A stretch of 64,000 nt of DNA from Enoplosus armatus (Eukaryota > Chordata > Actinopteri > Centrarchiformes > Enoplosidae): assembly GCF_043641665.1 (NCBI RefSeq), contig NC_092180.1, positions 27,963,240 to 28,027,239 on the forward strand, in the 5' to 3' direction. The notes beneath the pieces were generated by a model. The model saw only the letters and a list, made by a program, of their open reading frames with translations. It was not told the DNA's origin and did not search any database. The position numbers and the translations under genes are program-made. Below, piece by piece: positions 22,860 to 33,764 of this stretch. Each line of letters opens with the position of its first letter. Position 1 is the first letter of the stretch.

Positions 22860-23110
22860 AGAGGTCTGTCGGGCTTTTGGAACGGTGATAATGAGTCACA
22901 TCTCCCATGCACTGTTATTTATCGCCGACTTGGCTCACAAACAAAAGATCAATAATTTTGAGCAAATCTAATGTTGTCCTCGCCACTAATGCGCTCGTCC
23001 ATCACATCTGCCATCTCCACCAAGGAGATGGACTGATTCCCTGTTTATTTGGAGATCAAATGCAATTATATCACATGGCTCTAATAACAGAGGAAACCCC
23101 CCCAAGTGAA
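22860..23110. other. candidate conserved non-coding element (strong)
   Basis: Contains GGTGATAATGAGTCAC (TAAT next to an AP-1-like TGAGTCA), CTGTTATTTATCGCC, GATCAATAATTTTGAGC, GCCACTAATGCG and AATGCAATTATATCAC. Long, clean and among the most motif-dense islands. Confidence 0.52.
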
Positions 23111-23119
23111 AATGCGCTG

Positions 23120-23940
23120 CGCCTTGGATCATGCCCATGCATATGTATATATAGATATACACAGACATGCACAAAGGTGTCACGTATGTGTAAATGATAA
23201 TATATGTGTCGAACGGGCGATGAGTTGCCGCGCCACTTTTCGGCATCAATCTTCATTTCTTCCTCAGACCTTGCCGTTGAAATATGAAGCGTGTCAACGG
23301 CCCGTCCCCCCCGCAACACAGGAGGCACACAAACATCCGTCAAAGCAGCACACCCGATGTTCACCAGTTAGCCCTGCAGCACAGACAGATGAGAAGACAG
23401 CAGATCCTTCACTGACAACTAGCCCTGGGTGAGACGCTTTCCAGCCACCTGAACTCAATCAGGTCCCGGTGGAGGCAGCATTTGGGTATTTCATTTCATC
23501 TCCGTCCTCTTATTTACTCGAGGTCCGTTTGATTTATCTCGCGCGCGGGAGCGCACTTGGAACCTAACGTCACTTTAGTTATGGTTATCTACGCAGCAGC
23601 TGCTCGTTTTGGTTCTTTTTCGACTCGGGTGTAGCTCAGAGCGCACCGCCACAGGTCCAGTCCACAGTGTGCGCGATGTGCGCCCACTCTCTGAGGTGTC
23701 TAATATCTACCAGCTGTTGGCAATGTGCACAAATCATTTGGGATCTTTTCTACTGTCCTTGGCACACCCGAAATCAAGCGCAACCCCAGCGCTGTGACAG
23801 CAAAGCCAGTGGCAGGTGTAAGGCACTAAGCTCCTTCCCCTGCTCCCCGGGTGAGGTGTGAGGAGCAAAACAATGACAGACAAAGGTCACCTGGCCCACA
23901 ACGAGCCCCCCGCTGAGGTGTTGACCTGCCGAACGCACCC
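23120..23940. other. unique stretch, nothing recognised
   Basis: Mixed composition. CpG-rich around 23540-23570 (GCGCGCGGGAGCGC). No exon, RNA gene or repeat family identified. Confidence 0.35.
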
Positions 23941-23960
23941 CTGAGGCATGAGGGAAGAAA

Positions 23961-23988
23961 GGAAGGAAGGAAGGAAGGAAGGAAGGAG
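23961..23988. repeat. (GGAA)n tetranucleotide repeat
   Basis: Seven GGAA units. GGAA repeats can also be read as tandem ETS-core sites. Confidence 0.94.
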
Positions 23989-24226
23989 GGGAAAGATCGA
24001 AAGAGTCTGCAAGCACGGCGCAAAGACTTCAGGAGAAACCGAAGAGTCAACCAAGAAAATGACTAACAATAATCAGAAAGTCATATTAGCATTTGGAACC
24101 TCTTTCGAAACGACAGATACCCAACTTCACCAAGCAATGCAAGAGGGCTGCGAGTTATGACTAGGATCAATTAACTGTTTTGTTTGTACAATTTTGGAAA
24201 ATTGAAATTTCCCGAAAGGTGAAAAC

Positions 24227-24261
24227 TTTTGAATTGATTTTATAATTTTGAATTGATTTTA
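24227..24261. repeat. 16-bp tandem duplication
   Basis: TTTTGAATTGATTTTA occurs at 24227-24242 and 24246-24261, a period of 19 bases, in AT-rich sequence. Confidence 0.9.
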
Positions 24262-24889
24262 CTTTCAGACGTTGTAATGCATGTATTCACCTTACGTAAA
24301 CTGCTTTGAATTGCTATTGTCCAGCCAACTATCCAAAACCTTTCATTCAAATCGGCAGAGAGGAAACACGATGAACGATCGCTGGACTATTCAGTCAACC
24401 TCTTCTTTAACACTACAGTGCAGCACACAGCAGCTGTGGGTGGATGTTCCAATATTTGGGGCATGTACACCATTTTTACATAACAGGCTGTTGTCAAAAT
24501 CTTTTCTTTTCTTTCTTTTTATTTTCCTGGAAAGCGCAAGGTCGGAAAGGCAGATCTCGGGTATGGCAGGTCAGCACCTTGGCAGGTGAAATAATAAAGG
24601 CTTGACATAAGGCAGAGAGCAGGGAGGCACACCATGACCCAGTGCAACCCAAGGTACCTCCTAACTGCACCTAATTCTCTCTCTCACTGTGCCTTTCTTC
24701 CCCACTGTGAACATACCCAGACACCTACAACCATGGCAGACTTCCTAGATCTTCAGAGCAGTGTCGGGGCACAGCTTAAAGGTCAACATTCTTGGAAAGG
24801 CTGCAGAAATTAGCAACAATGTGCTGTTTTTACACTGCGGATTTTTTAAATAAATAGTGAAATTGTGTCAAGCGTTGTTTTTCCGAGGG

Positions 24890-25140
24890 GGGGCAGGCCA
24901 TGAGGAAATGAGAGAGGGGCTGTTATAAATAGCCCACAATTGCACGCGGGGATCGTCACCTAAACAGTTTTTTCCTTCCCGTGTTTAATTGACATCCGTA
25001 TATCAGTGGTAAAAATGCAAATACACAGAGACAAATGGGGTGTTAATGACACAGCTGCACACACTCATCAGTTCCCTGGAACAAGAGTGACACGGGGGCT
25101 TGCACAACTACAGACATTAACAGGTCAACGTCTCTGATTC
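24890..25140. other. candidate conserved non-coding element
   Basis: Contains GTGTTTAATTGAC, a perfect octamer ATGCAAAT at 25015-25022, GTGTTAATGACAC (near-palindrome GTGTTAATGACAC) and CACAGCTGCAC (E-box). The octamer is a POU-domain site. No exon features. Confidence 0.5.
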
Positions 25141-25439
25141 ACCACAAGCCGTGTGAAAAGATGCCGTGGTCGACGCCGAGACACGTATTACACACGCTCG
25201 TGTGGATCTGTCTGCGGAAATACATTGACACCCACGGAGGAAGCGCGTCAGAGCTGCAAAAGTTAGGCGTGGCCGTGGCTGAATATGTTGTAATTTCGCG
25301 AGTGAAGGGCGATTCCGGCCATCGCTGGAATGACAACCTTCTGCATTGTCGTAATCATTACTGCCACTGACGGCATCACTGTCATCATCAATTCCATCAA
25401 GCCCATCACATTTTTTTACAATGAACGTGACATGGGCAG

Positions 25440-25870
25440 TCAGGTGATGAAGTGGTGTTAGGATGCGTTCACACCGAGCCTGCCTGCAGCTCTAGAGCAT
25501 GCAGAACTTTTCTTTTTTTCTTGCCCAAGTGGGAATAGATGCATTCGAACGGCAGCAAGATTATTTGGTGTCACCAGTCAACTTCCACTTGTGCTGCTAG
25601 ATAAAGCTGTAAAGCTGGTGGTATCTAGCCACAGCAGTTTGATCGCGCTGAATTCGCTCAGGTTTTTGAGAAATCTTGTCTCTGGGACTCCTGCCTCAAC
25701 CCGAAACAATGGAGGGCGATTCAAATTGCATTTTAGGCTCTCAGAGCATTGGAACATTACCTTTAAAATATCTCGGAGGCAACATCTCTTTTCCAGAAGT
25801 AAACGGGCCCCGTTTTCGCCACCTTGTTTGAGAACGTGTTCACACAGTTCAGGGGTTAATTGAAGAAGTG
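25440..25870. other. unique stretch or eroded repeat
   Basis: It begins with GCGTTCACACCGAGCC, which resembles the ends of some fish DNA transposons (GCGTTCACACC), but I find no matching inverted end. Otherwise unrecognised. Confidence 0.25.
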
Positions 25871-25989
25871 GTGAATCACCATCTCAAACACGTCCTTCCG
25901 TCGGTTGATTGGTCCGGTCAACAGCTGCCAAGCTCTGAGAACTCTCCCTTTATGTTTTTCTGCGGTGACGTAGAGTTACGAAAACTCGG

Positions 25990-26400
25990 CGCACTTGGCT
26001 ATAAATCTGGTGAGGATTAGTTATCACTTCCTACGCGGCCCAGTATCCTCGGAATTATGTACGTTTCGGACAATTCTAGACCTCAGGACTACAGCTCACG
26101 TACGACGCCGACATTCGGTGCCACAACAGGAAGCAGTGTGCCCGTTACATAGCAGGGCGGAAAGTAGTGGCCTGGAGGTCGGGGCGGCGCATGGGCGCGT
26201 GTGACGCATGTCTGATTCTCATGCGGGAGACCGGATTATTAACCGTAACCGTGATCCTTCCCTAACATTAACGGCAGGTGTTTCAGCTGCCTCACCCTAA
26301 CTACAGTTAACTTACTGTAACCGCGTTCTTTCCCTAACCTTACCCAGACTGCAGTTGCCGTGCGCAGGCATTGCAGAAACATCCAATGATCACGCATTAA
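25990..26400. repeat. decayed fish interspersed repeat
   Basis: The right part reads CCCTAACATTAACGG then CTCACCCTAACTACAG, and CGTTCTTTCCCTAACCTTACC. This resembles the CTAACC-rich portion of a repeat common in fish genomes. The left part includes GGCGGAAAGTAGTGGCC and GATTCTCATGCGGGAGACC, which I associate with the same family from memory. Boundaries are approximate and no target-site duplication is defined. Confidence 0.45.
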
Positions 26401-26519
26401 ATCTCCAACCTGGAAATCTTCTTAACCGTCTACATGTGAGAAAGTAGAAAGTCTTCTTTTTTTTTGTTCGCCTTGTCTCCCTTGGTAGCAGCATTTAGTG
26501 GTGAGGAAATCCTCTGACA

Positions 26520-26790
26520 CGTATAATCTACTTCAGACTGACATCAGCCAGTGTTGCTATCGATGCGTCCCTATCTCGCCGAGCAGGCTGCGTTCTCGAG
26601 GCAGTCTGGGAGCCAGGCTAGACTGACACTGCAACAGCAGCCTTCGGTTCCCGGCACCTACCGCTCCGCTCGCAGCCCGAATATTGCCTGTGGGATTTCA
26701 CCGCACTAAAGAGTCATGTCAAAGACCTTGACAATGGATGACGTCTCCCCCAGCCACTGCTGTCATGTTCCCTCTGCTTCTAACTGCCGC
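26520..26790. other. candidate conserved non-coding element
   Basis: Repeat-free island with ATCGATGCGTCCC, CCCGAATATTGCC, GAGTCATGTCAAAG and GGATGACGTCTCC (perfect CRE core TGACGTC). Confidence 0.4.
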
Positions 26791-27049
26791 CCACCCCCCT
26801 CCAGCCCCTGATCCCTTTCCAAGCCTCTCTTGACTCTAGTTTGAGCAGGAGACTTCTTTCTCCCTGAGTGTTTTAAGTTGTCATATTTTAAGCACACATA
26901 TCAAAGCCAGGAGTAAAAGGGTGGGGTGGGGGTGAGACAGATGTTTCTCTTATGCCTTTCTACTCAAGTACAATGAAGCTTTGGAAAGGAAAGAGAGGGA
27001 GAGAGAGAGGAGTGAAAAGACATTTGCAGAGATATTTTTGCAATCCACA

Positions 27050-27275
27050 TCCTTTCTCCTGACGACTGGCAATACATCATTTGTATTGATGCAATATTAA
27101 ATTTCAATATCGCATGTCAAAAGGTACAAAATGATAGATCATAGCCTAACTAAATGAATTATTAAAGGCCTACGCCGGCTGCGCTATCGGCTTCTCTTAC
27201 AATCAGCTGTGTCAGAAGAGTGCAGTTGGTGATACTGGCAGCATTTCAAAGCTTTGTCATTTTTCTTTCCAGTCG
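27050..27275. other. candidate conserved non-coding element
   Basis: Contains ATTGATGCAATATTAAATTTC, GAATTATTAAAGG and ACAATCAGCTGTG (CAATCA plus CAGCTG E-box). AT-rich, unique and motif-dense. Confidence 0.45.
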
Positions 27276-27939
27276 CATCCCAGCTTTCTTAATCTAGCTT
27301 TCTGTCACTTATTAATGTTCCCAAGGAACTAAAAACCACAGATCTTTCCCTCCCAATAATCAGAGGCTTAACTCTCGTCTCCCAAAAAAAAAAAATAATA
27401 ATAAATGAATAAAGTAAGTAATAATTAAATATTGAATATTGAGCAGAAGATAAGGATAAGAAAATATGTTCAGCTTTGTTAGATGTGTTAAGAGCAGAGG
27501 CGAAGGGAGCCATGGTGGAGGCGGTGAATCATTCGGTGCGGTATGATTTATGTGCTCTTTATGTGCTCTGCGACCCTGTAAGTTTATCTCTATATTCCCC
27601 GTCTGATAGAGTGACTCCTTGGTTGTCTCCGTGCCTCGGCACAATAACACTGTGTGGCGACTCCACGGGTGATCCCAATTTACAACCCAGGTCCAAAGTC
27701 GCATCTTTTTGAATGCCTCGTCGAGCCGTGGTCAGTCTGACTCGCAAGTCGCCACCGGCCGACTATTTCAGTCACTATTTCGTCGCTGCTTCCCGGGCTT
27801 AGCGCCGCCCAAGACGATTGAGATTGGTTTTAAGGGAATACAAACGAGCCAGAGCGCTTTTTGTTGTGTTTTTTTTCACCTATACCAGAATGATCATGGG
27901 TTCAGCCAGACCTTGCGAAGCTAAGTCATTATCCTAGGA

Positions 27940-28140
27940 CCCGATTCCTAAAAGCATCTTAAGGCTAAGATGATCGTAAATTTTTATTTTAAAAATCCAT
28001 TTTATGAACATTCTTGAGCTTAAGAGGCATCGTAACTGAAGACACGCTTAGAAATGATCGCGTTCGAAGAGCCAAATGGTTACCAGGCACGCCTTAACGT
28101 CGCCAGTTCGGCGACCTTTGTGCTTAAAAAACAACAAAAA
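27940..28140. repeat. possible Harbinger-type element end
   Basis: CCTAAAAGCATCTTAAGGC followed by TAAGATGATCGTAAA resembles termini I recall from fish Harbinger-like non-autonomous elements, whose ends are rich in CTTAAG/GATCG words. A matching right end is not clear, although CGAGCTTAAGAG near 28276 could belong to it. Low certainty. Confidence 0.25.
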
Positions 28141-29080
28141 CCTGAAAAGTGAAGGTACATTTTCAGGTTCCGTATTTTCCCATCTGCTTCTTTTTACCTG
28201 TGGTGCACATGTTGTTACCACACGTATATAGTCATGTAAATTATAGGAAGTGCCACCATTTCATTTTAGGTCTAATACGAGCTTAAGAGTAATGTCTGCC
28301 TCGAGCGTCGGCTAAATCAATCATAGTTTACTTTCTTAAACCTACTTCCACCACGGGCAGCAAGCTGAAGCCTTTTAAACTGTGTACTGCACATTAAGCT
28401 TTGTAAGTATAAAAACTTATTTTGTGTGTGTGTGTGTGTGTTATTTACAACACTTACGCTTTGTGATGTATGCATTTTTAATCAGCAGCACATTTTCAGT
28501 ACTCAGTCTCATCTTCTGCACCACGTTACGAAGGTCTCGGCGGCGTGCATGCACGCTTCCTAAGTACTGCTTCGGGAAATGCATGTAGAAATTTAAGGCC
28601 ATTTGCAGAAACACTCTTAAAAAACGCTCTGAACTTCTAACATCTATCATCATCGGGAAGCAGGGCCCTGGTCTCCTCTGAAAGGCCGTTTATTATCAAA
28701 CACTCAGAACTGATACTGAACCAAACGGTAAAGATATACGTATTTTTTTTAGCTTTTCTTTATATTTCATTTGACAGTTCTGTTGCGAATGCACTCCTGT
28801 TACAGAATAACCAACTGTTCTCAAAGAGAGACTCAGCCTGATGCGATCCCAAATAAGGTAACAAAGCCCACAACCAGCCCTATTTGGGTTGATGATTAAG
28901 GGGTTACGGTAACCTTTCTTTACCGATCCTTGCTGACACATTTACGCATTAACATAACATTTTTTAATTATCTTTTTGTTTTGGATCGGAAATTATTAGA
29001 CCAAGCGTATTCTGTTCGGCCATTTTCAGGTAAAGTTTAAGTCAAATTGTATTTCAGAATTGTGGCACATATGCATGCTT
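28140..29080. other. unique stretch, nothing recognised
   Basis: AT-rich, with a short (GT) run at about 28422-28441. No coding or RNA gene recognised. Might contain eroded transposon sequence. Confidence 0.3.
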
Positions 29081-29204
29081 GGCTAAAGACTCTTTCCTAT
29101 TTTCCTCTTCACCCAAAGCATGCACCTGCTCGGCGTCGTGACCTTGCAAAACCTTGCTGCCTTTTCAAATTGAGTTTTTTTTTTTGTTTGTTTTTTTTTG
29201 TCAA

Positions 29205-29340
29205 AGGGCCCATGTAACTTGGCTGAACAGCCGAGACTCAGTAATACCAATGACTCAAGCAAGTTAATATTAGCCAAGATTAGCCACCATCAGCTGCTGG
29301 TCACATGAGAACTGAGTGAGGCTGTTGCTGCAAAAACTCC
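29205..29340. other. short candidate conserved element
   Basis: Contains GACTCAGTAATACC, AAGTTAATATTAGCC and ACCATCAGCTGCTGG (E-box). Clean island next to a T-rich tract. Confidence 0.33.
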
Positions 29341-29363
29341 CAGAGTGTATTGGGTTCAATTTA

Positions 29364-29593
29364 GTACTTAATGGGAATAGTTCAACATTTTGGGAAATAA
29401 GCGTGTTCGGTTTACTGGCAAGAGTTGGATTAGGCGACTGACACCACTCCCCATGTCCTAAATATAACGCTGGGGCCAGTGGATGGCTAGCTTAAGCTGA
29501 GCATGAAGTCCGAAAGCGGGACCCGGCTCTTACGTTCAACGTGGAGACTATAGAGCGCGGCACTGATTTGACATCCAACTGTCAGCACAAAAG

Positions 29594-29600
<7 letters not shown>
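29364..29600. repeat. decayed fish interspersed repeat
   Basis: GGGAATAGTTCAACATTTTG at 29371, then ACTGGCAAGAGTTGG, then GCCAGTGGATGGCTAGCTTA, in the order found in an abundant fish repeat that starts GGAATAGTTC.ACATTTTGGG and has TTAGCTTAGCATAAAG in the middle. It ends near GCACAAAAGCAAAT, abutting an AT microsatellite at 29597. Confidence 0.6.

Positions 29601-29641
<41 letters not shown>
29597..29641. repeat. (AT)22 microsatellite
   Basis: Pure AT run of 45 bases, at the edge of the decayed repeat. Confidence 0.96.
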
Positions 29642-29643
<2 letters not shown>

Positions 29644-30212
29644 GGACACAACGTTTTATGTGTAAGAGGAAAATGATGTCGTCTCCTTTTTCAAAAGTTA
29701 CCCAGTTTTGCTTTGAAGTATCGCAGTAGTAGTAGGTGGTCTTTAGCTGAACAGCCATGTAAAACACAGTTCATTCACACAAGACCACTGCTGTGCACGT
29801 TCCATTAAAGGACGCGGCCTTATTTTAGCTTGCGCGCTCTAATCCTGAAGCGAGGCCCGCTCCCATCACAAGTTGCATGCTCGTTTTGGACGGGGCTTGG
29901 TGAGATCCATACCGAGCAGACGGGTCTGGCTATATGCTTGTTCCTGTGTGCTTGTGGCCTGCATGAGTGTTAATTCTCCCGTGCATGTGTGATGTCCTGA
30001 ATCCCTTACCCCCGTGAGGTTTTAATTGCAGGGTCCAGATTGCCGGGGCTGGTTAGGGCCTGGCGACCCCCATGAGAAGTCACAGCCTCCGTTTAGCTTC
30101 CAGATCCCATGCAAACGAACACAGGGCCCCCGTGTTAGCGTGCTAGCACTGGCTGGCAAAAATTCAATTTTCATCCCCCTTTTGTATCCAAGCCTGCTGT
30201 CTTGCCCTAACG

Positions 30213-30239
30213 ACACACACACACACACACACACACACT
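30213..30239. repeat. (CA)13 microsatellite
   Basis: Pure run. Confidence 0.95.
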
Positions 30240-30269
30240 CCCTTCTCTTGCCTTCTCCCTTCAACAACA

Positions 30270-30550
30270 GAACACAGTGGAGTCGTTAGGACCCTCTCTT
30301 CATTACTTCAAAAAACCAATCATTAGACACCAGAGTATATACGTAATTAGAAAATCACTTCCTTTGCAATCCCGGCTAAGTAGTTTACATACTGTAATTA
30401 CAGGGACAAAATCAATTTTTAATCATTTCACTGATTGGGCTCATCAGCTCAGTAGGAACATTGTATCCTGCTTGTTGTGCGAAAGCAACATCTGGGCTAA
30501 AACAATTACCCTTTTGTGTTCCAGAGCGGCTCTGAAAATGCCTTGCTGTC
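30270..30550. other. candidate conserved non-coding element (strong)
   Basis: Contains CCAATCATTAGACACC, TACGTAATTAG, CTGTAATTACAGGGAC (TAATTA inside the palindrome CTGTAATTACAG), CAATTTTTAATCATTTC and AACAATTACCC. A 155-residue open frame crosses the island and continues into the C-rich run to its right, but it resembles no protein. One of the most enhancer-like islands. Confidence 0.55.
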
Positions 30551-30801
30551 ACTTCCCCATGTCGTGGACGTTCTCTTTCTATCTCCATCCGTCTCCAGAC
30601 GCCTTTCTCCCTTTCTTTTCCTCTCCCTCCCTCCTTTCTTCTCCTCCCTCTTTCTCTCTCTCTCACCCCCCCCCACCCCCCCCCCCCCCCACCCCCACCC
30701 TGCCCTTGACTTGGACATGGAGGATCACATTTAAAGCTTTATAAATCAATACGCTATAATAAGCTGCTCTTGACAGAGAGGGAGAGAAAGGAGGAAGGGG
30801 A

Positions 30802-30820
30802 GGGGGGGGGGGGGGGGGGG
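30802..30820. repeat. poly-G tract (G19)
   Basis: Uninterrupted run of 19 G. A C-rich mirror (C runs broken by A) lies just left at about 30666-30700, so the two could pair. Confidence 0.94.
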
Positions 30821-31319
30821 CAAAAAAAACCAACAACATATTGCTTTTTTAACACCTCTTGTGCTTTTGTTTTTTTTTTCATGCCCCTGTTGTTATTGTC
30901 ATTGACGTGTTTTTTTTTTTCTTTTTACATTGTTGCCTTTTGGGAAAACAGATTTAGTTTGACCCTGCAGAAATATCACCTTATTACCATGTTTTCTGTA
31001 CGCTATGTGAAGGGGGTGGGGGGGACAATTTCGATGTAGTTTGAACAAATATTTAAAGAAAGGAGACGGCAAGTCTCATGTCTTCATGTTGAAGTGAGAC
31101 ACAAATACATAATCCGAACGTCAAACTGCGTCCTCTCTCTCCCGGCATGTTTCACCCTTCACCGGCTAATAAAATGCTTTGTATTCTTGTCTGAGAGAGG
31201 CCGATCGATCCACATTAGTCTGAACTCTCTCTCTTTCACTTTGAAAACTCAGGAAATCAGATTTCAGAGGTGGGGGGGGGGGGGTGGGGACGGGAGGAAA
31301 AAAAAAAATTGGTTAATGC

Positions 31320-31440
31320 ATTGATCACTCGGGCTGTATGCAAATCACATTTGCCTCTATTTTTTTGCTGATCAATAGCATTAATTAAGCGCTTCGTTTT
31401 AACGGCACCCCGCAATCCCGTTAGACACCGCTGTCGACCT
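31320..31440. other. candidate enhancer with symmetric octamer module
   Basis: In order: TGATCA (31322), octamer ATGCAAAT (31338-31345), CAC spacer, inverted half ATTTGC (31349-31354), TGATCA (31369), TTAATTAA (31381-31388), and AATTAAGCGCTTC (31383-31395), which is shared with 4498-4510. Such a compact symmetric layout of POU and homeodomain sites is characteristic of a regulatory element. Confidence 0.55.
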
Positions 31441-31489
31441 CAGAAATCACCCCCCCAACACACACACACACACACACCCTGTCTCTCAG

Positions 31490-31660
31490 TAGCCATGGAA
31501 ATGAACGGCGCGTGGCAGGGGCCATAAATCAGGAAATCCAATTTGACCATGAGCTCCGGCACTAACAGTAAAATATGAGCGCTAACGCAGCACACAGGTA
31601 GATCATCCCATATTGGGCATAATATTATTTATTTATGACGGAAAAAAAACTGGAATGAAA
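31490..31660. other. candidate conserved non-coding element
   Basis: Contains GGCCATAAATCAGG (CDX/HOX-like), AAATCCAATTTGACC, ATTGGGCATAATATTATTT and TATTTATGACG. Unique, just right of a short CA run at 31458-31477. Confidence 0.45.
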
Positions 31661-31714
31661 AGAAAAGTTTGCGCGAGTGCTTCTTCAACTTTTTCAACGA
31701 GATTTGTGGCGGCG

Positions 31715-31870
31715 CTTTAAAGAGACGCTCCACAGATTTTCCAAATGAAATTCAGTTTACTCATCATGAGGAGTGCTATACAGCCCGTGGAATCAGCTGT
31801 AAAGGGGTGGCCCATGGCCCCTGGGGGAAGCTTTCCAAAGTCGGGGGGGGGGGGAGAGATACACTGTGTT
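31715..31870. repeat. decayed fish interspersed repeat (tentative)
   Basis: GACGCTCCACAGATTTTCC, AATTCAGTTTACTCATC and GAGGAGTGCTATA follow the order of a fish repeat I recall (GACCCTCCACA.ATTTTACACAT...GTTTACAGG...GGGGAGTACTA). Boundaries are approximate. Confidence 0.4.
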
Positions 31871-31974
31871 TGCATTATATAGTGTTTTAAGAAATAAAGT
31901 TTGAGTTAATGATTTGCCCCACTGGACTGTTTGTTCAGGTTTATTGTATGATGGGTGGGGGTGGGGGGGGCTTG

Positions 31975-32105
31975 TGCTCTCTGTGCTAACCAGCCTAGCT
32001 GCTGCTGCCAGGGATGCTAGTGTGTGGGATTAATAATGGACGCTTTTTGAAATCATCATTATTCCCAAAATGCTCTTTTGTGATTTGCTTTGAAGGGCGT
32101 GCATG
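31975..32105. other. candidate conserved non-coding element with imperfect hairpin
   Basis: GGGATTAATAATG (32026-32038) faces CATTATTCCC (32057-32066). The arms match except for a 3-base bulge, around an 18-base loop. Includes ATTAATAATGG and ATCATCATTATTC homeodomain cores. Confidence 0.42.
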
Positions 32106-32195
32106 TGTGTGTGTGTGGGGGGGGGGGTGTTAAGTGAGTAGGGGGCAGGTGGTTGGTGTGTGGGTGTGTGTGTGTGTGTGTGTGTGGGGGGGGGG
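32100..32195. repeat. (GT)n plus poly-G mosaic
   Basis: Two GT runs (about 32103-32117 and 32164-32185), each directly followed by 10 or more G. Confidence 0.92.
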
Positions 32196-32734
32196 CTTGC
32201 TTGCTCATTTGGAGAGCTTTTCCAATTATACAATTAGTCAGGAATGTAGGCCAGCGGCCTTGGTGCTCCTCCTGCTCCCCGAACCTGGATAGCAAGTGCC
32301 CTAGCCTCACCTCGCCTATTTATCTTTTTCTTTGTCACTCGGCAAGGAATGCATAAATAGAAATGGACTTTGAAAAAAAAAAAAAAGTAAATAAATAAAC
32401 AAAAAAACACAAGCAATATGCAACTGCGGAGATGGAGTGAAAGCGGCGTCAGCTCACGGACCAGGAGGCGGGTGAAGCAGCCGGTGTCCCCCAGGAGCAA
32501 GGCCAACAAGCGCCGACCGCTGAACTGGGTTGCGTGTGAACGGCCACGGCAGCGCACCGTGGTGTCAACAGACAAAGTCAGGCTTCTCCTGGGCAGATAC
32601 TGTTGTGTTGTGCTGTGCTGGAGGGTTTTTTTGTTTTGTTTGTGTGAATCCAACACCAACTCGCCACCTTGCCCCAAAACCCCCACCACTGCTTTGGGAT
32701 TTGAACACTAATACTAACTCCTTCTGATTTCCAT

Positions 32735-32980
32735 TCTTTGCTGGGATGGAGTGATATGATAAATTGATTTATGATGAAGGACAAATTGTTTTGTAATTTG
32801 GCCCCTTTCTGATTGTCCCCTCACTCCTGCCTGCCTGCCACCGAGCGCGTCGCACTGGGTTTAATATGAAGCAACAACAACAGCGAAGTGCCATCTGTTG
32901 GCATGCGGATTTTCTGTAATCTCTCTTTACTGATTACAACAATGACTACACGAACCTCTTAAATAATTATCCCGCAATGT
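32735..32980. other. candidate conserved non-coding element
   Basis: Contains ATAAATTGATTTAT (perfect arms ATAAAT/ATTTAT), TGTTTTGTAATTTGG, GGGTTTAATATGAAGC, ACTGATTACAAC and AAATAATTATCCC. Motif-dense and unique. Confidence 0.48.
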
Positions 32981-33032
32981 AAAAAAAAAAAAAAAAAAAA
33001 AGAAAGAAATTAAAAAAAAAAAAAAAAAAAAA
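32981..33032. repeat. twin poly-A tracts (A21 and A21)
   Basis: A21 at 32981-33001 and A21 at 33012-33032, separated by GAAAGAAATT. Not preceded by a polyadenylation-type gene end that I recognise. Confidence 0.94.
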
Positions 33033-33764
33033 GCGAAATAATTATAATCATTAACTCCCACCAAGTCTGCCACTCCTCCGGCAAATGAAGGCTGTCAGAG
33101 AGACAGAGATAAAGAGAGAGACAGAGTCAGAGAGAGAGAGAGTTTTCCTTCTGCTGTGATGCCAATCATGTCTTATTTATACCAGCGGGGTAGAGTACCA
33201 CACAGCAGTGGCAATCTTAACCAAACAACACTGAGGAGGGAACTGTGGGAAAATTGACCCCTCTCCACCCACCACCCCTGCACCTTATGTTGTTCTTTTT
33301 CTGTCTTGAAGAAGGAAGGAAGAAAAAAAAAATGGAGAGCAGGTGACATTTTGTAGTTTGTCTGAGATCGCGTTGAAGCAGCGGAATCAGTCTCAGGTTT
33401 TGGTGCGCATTGCTCAGAATACAAAAAAAAAGCTTCTGTCTGGACGCGATTTGGTTTCAGAATGCAACATACCTACATATGCTCACATGGCCATGAGCGC
33501 AAGAAGCCACAAAAGAAAAAAAAAAAAAAAAAAGTTCACGCCCACAGGCTTTCTGGGAAATGTAGGAAAGCGCGACTAAATTAAAAAAAAATTTTAAAAA
33601 GCATCATAATTTGATGGTGTCTGACAATAAAACTGTGTCCGTAGTGTCCAAGCATCATTCTGGGATGTGGTTTCCAAATGAAAGATCTGAACCAGAAACC
33701 TTTTAAAATGCACTTCAAAGTTTAGGGATTTCTTTCTTTTTTGTTGTTTTTTTTGTCTGTAGGT

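Noticed and set aside
30277..30744. 155-residue frame on the plus strand
   Set aside because: It overlaps a TAAT-rich island and runs into a C-rich tract. The translation has no recognisable family.
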